Below are positions 58,980-64,000 of a stretch of 64,000 bases of DNA, piece after piece. Position 1 is the first letter of the stretch, and the number at the start of each line of letters is the position of its first letter. This DNA is from a bacterium EF100-94H03 bin56 (GTDB taxonomy: Bacteria; Pseudomonadota; Alphaproteobacteria; SP197): positions 94,631-158,630 of the forward strand of contig MPMV01000004.1 of the NCBI GenBank assembly GCA_002238685.1. Reading direction: 5' to 3'. Made by a program: the position numbers and the translations under genes. Below the pieces are notes generated by a model. The model saw only the letters and a list, made by a program, of their open reading frames with translations, was not told the origin of the DNA and searched no databases.

Positions 58980-59250
58980 GCACGGCCGACGACGGGACAG
59001 GGAACTAACAGAGGAGGTGGCCGCTGAAAGGTTGCGCAAGGCACGACAAGGAGTGATGGCAACAGGTCAGACCGCGATCCGCCAAGCCTGAATGTCGTCC
59101 GGGGCGAAAAGCCCGCGGAGGAAATGAGGCGCGGATCGGCAGATTCCATCAGGGCCAGCGGGGAGAAGACCCCGCATCAACAGGCCGGATACAAAACTGC
59201 AATCTGCCTGCCCGTCACAACAAAATCGGTCCTTGCGTTCCGGGAGGCGT
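58980..59250 (+). ncRNA. Candidate bridge/seek RNA region of the IS110 element
   Basis: About 270 nt after the transposase have no open frame but two compact hairpins: GGGC-GAAAA-GCCC (59102-59114) and GCGGGG-AGAAGA-CCCCGC (59158-59175). In the IS1111 subgroup a long 3' non-coding end encodes the guide RNA that pairs with target and donor DNA. The position, length and structure fit; identity is inference. Confidence 0.4.
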
Positions 59251-59265
59251 CCATACAAGGACGAC

Positions 59266-59463
59266 ATGCGTCTGGCGCTCTCGGAAGACGAGCAGCGCGA
59301 TCTCCTCAACCGGGTGAACCGGATCCTGCTGGTCCTCGATGAACTGAGGGAACCGCTGCCGGGGAGCGACGTCACGGCCATGGAGGCGCTGTCGTTCCTC
59401 TACCTTGCAGCCCGGGACTTCCAGACCCGGCACGACGCCGGGAGCCAGGAGCCTGCGTCATGA
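59266..59463 (+). CDS. Small helical protein of the mobile island
   Basis: A 65-residue protein (MRLALSEDEQRDLLNRVNRILLVLDELRE), mostly helical, unknown family. AAGG lies 5 nt before the ATG, and the stop overlaps the ATG of the next RHH gene by 4 nt (ATGA), so the pair was an operon. Confidence 0.5.
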   Translation: MRLALSEDEQRDLLNRVNRILLVLDELREPLPGSDVTAMEALSFLYLAARDFQTRHDAGSQEPAS

Positions 59464-59895
59464 CGGACCGGCGCGTCGAGGAGAGGGTCACCATGCACTC
59501 GATCTCGTGCAGCCGTCTCGAGCGGGAGCGCATCCGCGCCTGTGCGGAGCGCGAGGGCGTGTCGATGTCGAAGCTGATCGTGGATAGGGCGCTCAGCCGC
59601 AACCCGCCGTCGAAGGAACCCGCCACGCCTCGTCCTCGGCCCGGAGGAACAGCGGACCCTGCTGGAGACCGTCACGGCCATCGGCGAGACCGTCCGGGAC
59701 CTGGAGGGGACCGATGACGCGCCCGGCTTCGCCGAGACCTTGCGGGTGCTCTTCGAGATCAGGCTCGACGTGATGACCCGCACCGGGCGTCACAAGACCA
59801 TGGTCAGCCTGCTCGAACAGGTGCTGCAGGACAGCCGCGCCGCCAGGCTTGAGGAAGAGGTCTACGAACGCAACCGGCCTACATCCGCCAGCTGA
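59460..59895 (+). pseudogene. Frameshifted ribbon-helix-helix mobilisation-type protein
   Basis: The first ~48 residues (SISCSRLERERIRACAEREGVSMSKLIVDRALSRN) form an RHH-type unit. The frame then drifts into low-complexity Pro/Arg/Gly, while the +1 frame continues sensibly as RLVLGPEEQRTLLETVTAIG, ETVRDLEG, FAETLRVLFEIRLDVMTRTG and stops at 59895. A frameshift between about 59594 and 59625 therefore splits one gene of about 145 codons. The LGPEEQRTLLE segment is reminiscent of MobC-like relaxosome proteins. Confidence 0.55.
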
Positions 59896-61575
59896 TCCCG
59901 CGGTCGCGGCGCCTGCGCTCGGCCTTCCGGGCTTCGTGGCGCGCCACGACATCCCTCATGGCCTGCCTTTCGGTCTCGGTGACGCCGGCGCTTTCCAGGT
60001 TCTCCCGGAGCCACGCCACCACGCGGCGGGCTGCGGGGAGATCGAGGGGGTTCCTGCCTTCGGCCTCCGCCTCGGCCTGCAGGCGCTGCCAGGCGATGCG
60101 CCGCTCCAGGAAGGCCGCGCGGGCATCGGCCATGTCCGCGGCTTCGGCAAGTCAGGCCGTGACCACCCTGCGTGCCGTCCCGCTCAAGGCCTTGTTCTTC
60201 GCCAACCGGCGCGCCGAGGTCACGAGGTCGCGATAGCCGGAGTGATCGAGCACGTGGCGGCCCTGTGACGCTGCGGCATCGGCATGGTTTCGGCAGGCCG
60301 CCTGCCAGTCGCCGTACGCTTCGTGCGAGTCGAGGCGCTGGCGGCCCAGGCGCACCGCTGTTTCGAGACGGCGGCGGCCGGGAGCGGCGAGATCGGGATC
60401 CCGAGCCACCTCGTCGGCATGAGCGATAACATGACCGAGATCGCCACGGGCGATGTGCGCCTCCTAGCCCTCCAGCTGGCGATGGGCGGCCTCGGCCTGC
60501 TGCCGTGCCCGGTTGGCGGCCTCGCGGGCCCGCTCGCGCCGTCTTTCCCGTTCCTTCTCGTCCTCGACCACGGCCGGCCGGACCGGCGCGGCATCGTCTT
60601 CCCGTCGTCCGGGCGTCACCGGCTCTCTCGGCACGGCATCGGCGGCAGCAGGAACCGTGGTCTCCACAGCCGGGGACGTGGTTTCCGCAACGGCCGGGGA
60701 TGCGATAACGCGCGTCAGACGGTCATGGCGCTCGATGACGAGGGTGAGGCGGGATTGAAGCGTCGAGGGAAGGGCGGGGTCGGCGACGAGCCGACGGGCA
60801 TCGCCGATCATGGCCTCGGCAGAGGCTGCCTGCGATGTCTCGCGCTCCTCCCATCGGGCAAACCACGTCTCGGCCTGCCGGCGGGCTTCGTCGCGTGCCT
60901 CGAAAGCCTCGACGACGCCCGAGATCCGCTCCCGGTGAGACTCCGGCAAGACCGGGTCCTCGAGGATCCGCCGCGCGCGAACGATGGCGCCGGCGGCCGA
61001 CCCGTGATCGTGAACCGACAGGCCCGCGTCTTCGGCGCGTTTCTCGAGGTCCTGCCAGCGCTCCTCCCAGGCCTCGGCATGGTCCCGGGTCGCCTGCCTG
61101 GCAAAGACGCGATCGTCGCCGGCCAGGACGGCGTCGGCTCGGGCCACGAGGCCGGCAAGGTCCGGAGCCTCGGCCATGCCCAGCAGCTCCCGCGCCGCGG
61201 CGAGGCCCGACTCCACCTCGAAGCGCCAGGCCGCAGGGATCCTTGAGTCTCGGGCGAGGGTTCGCCATGGCGCGTCAGGAACCACTGCAGGGTCCGCGTG
61301 GCGATGCCGGTCTCGCGGCCCAGTGCGCGCGCCGCGCTCGACGAGGGGGCAAGGCCTATGACGTTCGCCGTGCCGGCGGTCCTCGTACCTGTCGAACCTC
61401 TCGTCGAGGATCGCCGCGGGAACCTCACGGTCCGGCATCACCATCTTGGGCTTCTTCCAACGGAGCGCCTCGGCCTCCTCTTCCAGGCGACGGGCCGCCT
61501 CTTCGTCGCCGGCGGCGCGAGCTTCATCGAAGTGGTCGAGGAACTTGCGCGATCTCCGAAAACCACACCATCATG
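59879..61575 (-). pseudogene. Decayed relaxase/helicase (MobF/TraA-like) gene
   Basis: One minus-strand frame reads from RKFLDHFDEARAAGDEEAARR at about 61550 through long charged helical repeats (EAWEERWQDLEKRAEDAG, IVRARRILEDPVLPES) to ARKAERRRRDRGISWRM, but is broken by an amber stop (60464-60466, after AHRQLEG) and a TGA (60152-60154, after RRVVTA), with coherent sequence resuming in the same frame after each. A second frame at about 61270-61372 gives VIGLAPSSSAARALGRETG, a relaxase-helicase signature, so frameshift or deletion also occurred. This is the C-terminal part of a conjugative relaxase in decay. Confidence 0.55.
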
Positions 61576-61942
61576 ACCGCGTTGGCACACGCTCTGCACA
61601 CAATAGACCCATTGTCACTCCGCCATCGGGCGGATACGGTTCGTGTCCAACTCACAGTTGAAGCGGATCGCGATCCGCGAAACCTTCGGGAGTGTGTCAT
61701 GCGGGAATCGGAGAGAAAGATGTCGGATGCGTGTGCCGTGTCGTCCGCCGGTGCGGACGGGGCATCGGGCAGGACCGTGGCGTCTTCGCCTGTCAGCGCT
61801 GGCGCTCCTGTTTGGCGGCAGGCGAAACGGCGCTTGACTTTGTCCGGCGCTTCGGGTCCGGATGATACAATCAGCGGCCCCGCGGCCCCGCGGCCCAGAG
61901 GCCCCGAGGGCCAGCGGCCCAGCGGCCCAGCGGCCCAGCGGC
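61576..61942. other. Region upstream of the surface-protein gene
   Basis: 367 bp without a recognised gene. The left part carries short AT-richer promoter-like sequence (TTGACT near 61834 and TACAAT near 61866, but 26 nt apart, too far for a standard promoter). The right end is a GC-rich repeat array. Confidence 0.4.
61876..61942 (+). repeat. GC-rich octamer repeat array abutting the surface-protein start
   Basis: Four exact copies of CCAGCGGC fill 61911-61942, preceded by degenerate GCGGCCCC-like copies from about 61876. The array ends exactly at the ATG at 61943 and leaves no room for a normal Shine-Dalgarno. Such tracts can change length by slippage and alter expression of the adjacent surface protein. 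Confidence 0.7.
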
Positions 61943-64000
61943 ATGACGTGCGCCCGGAGCGAGGCCGGGGCGCACGCTCCGGCTCCCTCGCCATCGGCAG
62001 GCTCCCCGCGCAGTTCTGACGCGCAACCCGGGCACCACCGCGCCCGCCTCTCCGGTCTCCTCCCCGCCCTCGCGCTACTGCTCGGCGCGCTCTCGCTGTT
62101 CCACGCCGCGCCGGCGGAGGCGCAGAACGTGGCTCCGCCGGCCAATCTGGCGGCAGCCCCGGGCGACGGAAAGCTGACGGTAACCTGGACCAACCCAGCT
62201 GCCGTTACCGCAGCGCCGAGCAATTATCGGCCGCTCATCCGCTGGAGGGCGCAGAACACGAGCGACTGGTTGAATCCTGCTGCTACTGGTGATCCTGCAT
62301 CGAACGGCTTGAGCATAGGGGGAGGCTCTCTTGTCAGTTCCTACGAAATTACGGGTTTGACGAACGGCAGGGCTTACGAGGTCGAGATCCGTTATGTCCG
62401 ATTGAACCCATTCGCCATCAGCAGTTGGGCGTCCACGACCGGCAGGCCGTATGTACCCGTGGTGACGCTCTCTGCCACGCCCACCACGGTGACGGAGGGG
62501 GCTTCGGTGACGGTGCGGGCGAGTCTGTCGGCGCCGCTTTCGAGCACCGTGACGATTCCGGTGTCGGTGGCACGGAACACGTCCGAATCGGGCGACCACG
62601 GAACGCTCTCGTCGATCGCCATCAACGCCGGCTCGACCGCTGGCACGGCCACGATCGCCACGAATCAGGACACCGACGCGGACGACGAGACCTTCACGTT
62701 GACGCTGGGGAGCAGCCTTCCTTCGGGCGTCGTCGCGGGTAGCGCGACCTCGGTGCAGATCACGATCGCGGACGACGAGGGGCTTCCCGCCGTCGCGCTC
62801 CTGGCCTCCCCGAACCCGGTCGGCGAGGGGTCGTCGGTGACGGTGACGGCGACTCTGACGAAAGCGCTGACGCAGCCCGTGATGATCCCGCTGACGGTCA
62901 CGCGGGGCACGGCGGAGCAGGGCGACTACGGGACCGATTATTTCTGGAAACCGTTTCCCATCACGATCCCCGCCAACATGACGAAGTCCATGACCACGAT
63001 CAGGACGAACCAGGATTTGGACGTGGACGACGAGACTTTCACGGTGGCGCTGGGGACGCTGCCGTCCTCGGTGCGGGCGGTGGGCGCGTCGTCCTCGGTG
63101 GAGGTGACCATCGCGGACGACGACAAGCCGGCGATATCGCTGTCGGCGCGCCGGACCACGGTGCCGGAGGGCGAGTTGGTGTTGATGACAATGACCTTCT
63201 CCAAGCCGGTGCCGCTGAGCTGTCGCAAGACGGTGTGGATCCCGGTGGACGTGTCGGCGGAAGCCGTAGGGTATGCGCGCCAGCTCGGCATCCCGGTCAG
63301 TTGCGGCACAACCTCGACGAGCTTCCGGGTGTCCACCGCGGTGGACTCGGACGACAAAGACGAGAATTTCACGGTGTCGCTGGACACGGCGAACCTGCCC
63401 GGCTGGGCGCGGGCAGGCGATCCGTCGTCGGTGGAGCTCACCATCGACGACGCCGCGGAGGCGACGGTGTCGCTGTCGGTGCCGCGGCAGCGCATCCGGG
63501 AAGGCTCTTCGGTGACCGTGACGGCGACGCTGTCGAAGGCGCTGTCGAACGATCTGCGTGTCCCGGTGGCGCTGAAGGCAGGCTGGAGCGACAGCGGCGG
63601 CGGCGCCATAGGTGCGCCCCATCGAGCGGAGGACGGCGATTTCCATGCCCCGCGCAATTACATCGCGATCCCGGCCGGTTCGACGACGGGCACACTGGAG
63701 GTGCAGGCGAGGCAGGACGACGACACCGACGACGAGAGGTTCCGGGTGTCGCTGCGCGGCAAGCTGGCGCAGGTCGCGTGGTCACCAAAGGTGTCGTCTG
63801 TCGAACCAATAGGGCCGTCGCTCGATATGCTCATCATCGACGACGACGAGCCGACGCTGATACGCGTAGGGGCCACCCCTCACTTTGCGGTCCACGAGGA
63901 CCGCCACGATGGGGCGCACTTCCACGTGTACCTGTCTCACGCGGTGTCCTGGCCGGTCACGGTGGACTACACGACGAAGAACGGGACGGTATCGACCCAG
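61943..64000 (+). CDS. Large secreted FN3/Calx-beta repeat surface protein (runs off the window)
   Basis: An open frame of at least 686 codons reaching the window end. A long n-region precedes a signal peptide (LSGLLPALALLLGALSLFHA, then APAEA-QN, residues ~34-60). An FN3-like domain follows (PPANLAAAPGDGKLTVTWTN to AISSWASTTG, ~62-170), then Calx-beta-type repeats of ~110-130 residues, each with a TVxEGxSVTVxAxL start and a DxDxDDExFTVxL / IADDD end (starting near 172, 281, 401, 506 and 636). The acidic loops suggest Ca binding. It is probably an adhesin or matrix protein; the C-terminus and anchor are not visible. Confidence 0.75.
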   Translation, partial: MTCARSEAGAHAPAPSPSAGSPRSSDAQPGHHRARLSGLLPALALLLGALSLFHAAPAEAQNVAPPANLAAAPGDGKLTVTWTNPAAVTAAPSNYRPLIRWRAQNTSDWLNPAATGDPASNGLSIGGGSLVSSYEITGLTNGRAYEVEIRYVRLNPFAISSWASTTGRPYVPVVTLSATPTTVTEGASVTVRASLSAPLSSTVTIPVSVARNTSESGDHGTLSSIAINAGSTAGTATIATNQDTDADDETFTLTLGSSLPSGVVAGSATSVQITIADDEGLPAVALLASPNPVGEGSSVTVTATLTKALTQPVMIPLTVTRGTAEQGDYGTDYFWKPFPITIPANMTKSMTTIRTNQDLDVDDETFTVALGTLPSSVRAVGASSSVEVTIADDDKPAISLSARRTTVPEGELVLMTMTFSKPVPLSCRKTVWIPVDVSAEAVGYARQLGIPVSCGTTSTSFRVSTAVDSDDKDENFTVSLDTANLPGWARAGDPSSVELTIDDAAEATVSLSVPRQRIREGSSVTVTATLSKALSNDLRVPVALKAGWSDSGGGAIGAPHRAEDGDFHAPRNYIAIPAGSTTGTLEVQARQDDDTDDERFRVSLRGKLAQVAWSPKVSSVEPIGPSLDMLIIDDDEPTLIRVGATPHFAVHEDRHDGAHFHVYLSHAVSWPVTVDYTTKNGTVSTQ

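Larger units (their letters stand above)
57860..59250 (+). mobile_element. IS110-family (IS1111-like) insertion sequence, approximate limits
   Basis: An element of about 1.4 kb inferred from the DEDD transposase plus a short 5' and a long 3' non-coding flank. IS110-family elements lack ordinary terminal inverted repeats, so exact ends cannot be set by eye. A 7-bp palindrome (GAAGAGC-AA-GCTCTTC, 57915-57930) lies in the left flank, and two hairpins in the right flank. It sits between small RHH genes of the island. Confidence 0.6.

Noticed and set aside
61834..61871. A sigma70 promoter made of TTGACT and TACAAT upstream of the surface protein
   Set aside because: The two boxes are 26 nt apart, well outside the 16-18 nt that works.
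62075..63646. A 523-codon minus-strand frame
   Set aside because: Antisense to the Calx-beta protein, whose forward frame has repeats and a signal peptide; the minus translation is His/Arg-rich noise.

Overview
The window is high-GC bacterial chromosome that looks alphaproteobacterial. The signs are priA upstream of a five-gene atpHAGDC operon, an mdh-sucCDAB-lpdA TCA block, an rplU-rpmA-obgE-proBA-nadD-rsfS-gpmI-envC-ctpA-rppH run, and fsa-xerC. Rhodospirillales-type organisms fit best, but I cannot place it further from sequence alone. I found no rRNA, tRNA or CRISPR array.

Layout. 0-0.9 kb: an AbrB/VapC toxin-antitoxin pair. 1.2-9.6 kb: an accessory metabolic block with an N,N-dimethylformamidase-like protein that appears to fuse both subunits, an EamA transporter, a MutT/GNAT pair, a hydrolase-like barrel fused to a sulfatase-modifying-factor domain, an enolase-superfamily dehydratase and an SDR. 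9.7-19.7 kb: a housekeeping run in which many genes overlap by 4 nt. 19.7-22.5 kb: a ferritin-like protein and a translationally coupled amidohydrolase/CobW pair. 22.6-23.3 kb: a second VapBC pair. 23.5-30.8 kb: ATP synthase F1 genes and priA. 30.9-32.5 kb: fsa and xerC. 32.8-39.9 kb: a LacI regulator with its operator, divergent from a tripartite tricarboxylate-type transporter (tctABC) and a sauS/sauT-like pair. This reads as a sulfoacetate (or similar small acid) uptake and activation operon. 40.4-49.6 kb: lpdA, sucB, sucA, sucD, sucC, a single-Cache-domain gene and mdh. 49.9-50.6 kb: a third VapBC pair with a perfect 15-bp inverted-repeat operator. 51.3-55.2 kb: a tungsten-type aldehyde oxidoreductase operon in the order aorA-aorB-aorC-aorD, as in Aromatoleum.

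55.5-64 kb: the character of the sequence changes. After a hydrolase and a truncated AraC-type regulator comes a decayed mobile island. It holds small ribbon-helix-helix genes (two frameshifted), an IS110/IS1111-type transposase with a long structured 3' non-coding stretch (candidate guide RNA), and a relaxase-helicase remnant broken by in-frame stops and frameshifts. The window ends inside a large secreted FN3/Calx-beta surface protein whose ATG directly abuts a GC-rich octamer repeat array.

Functionally the window combines central energy metabolism (2-oxoglutarate to oxaloacetate, ATP synthase F1) with catabolic modules for small C/N/S compounds (amides, possible hydroxyproline derivatives, sulfoacetate, aldehydes). 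Accessory elements (three TA modules and the mobile-element remnant) are interspersed. All functional calls come from reading motifs and gene order; no database search was run.
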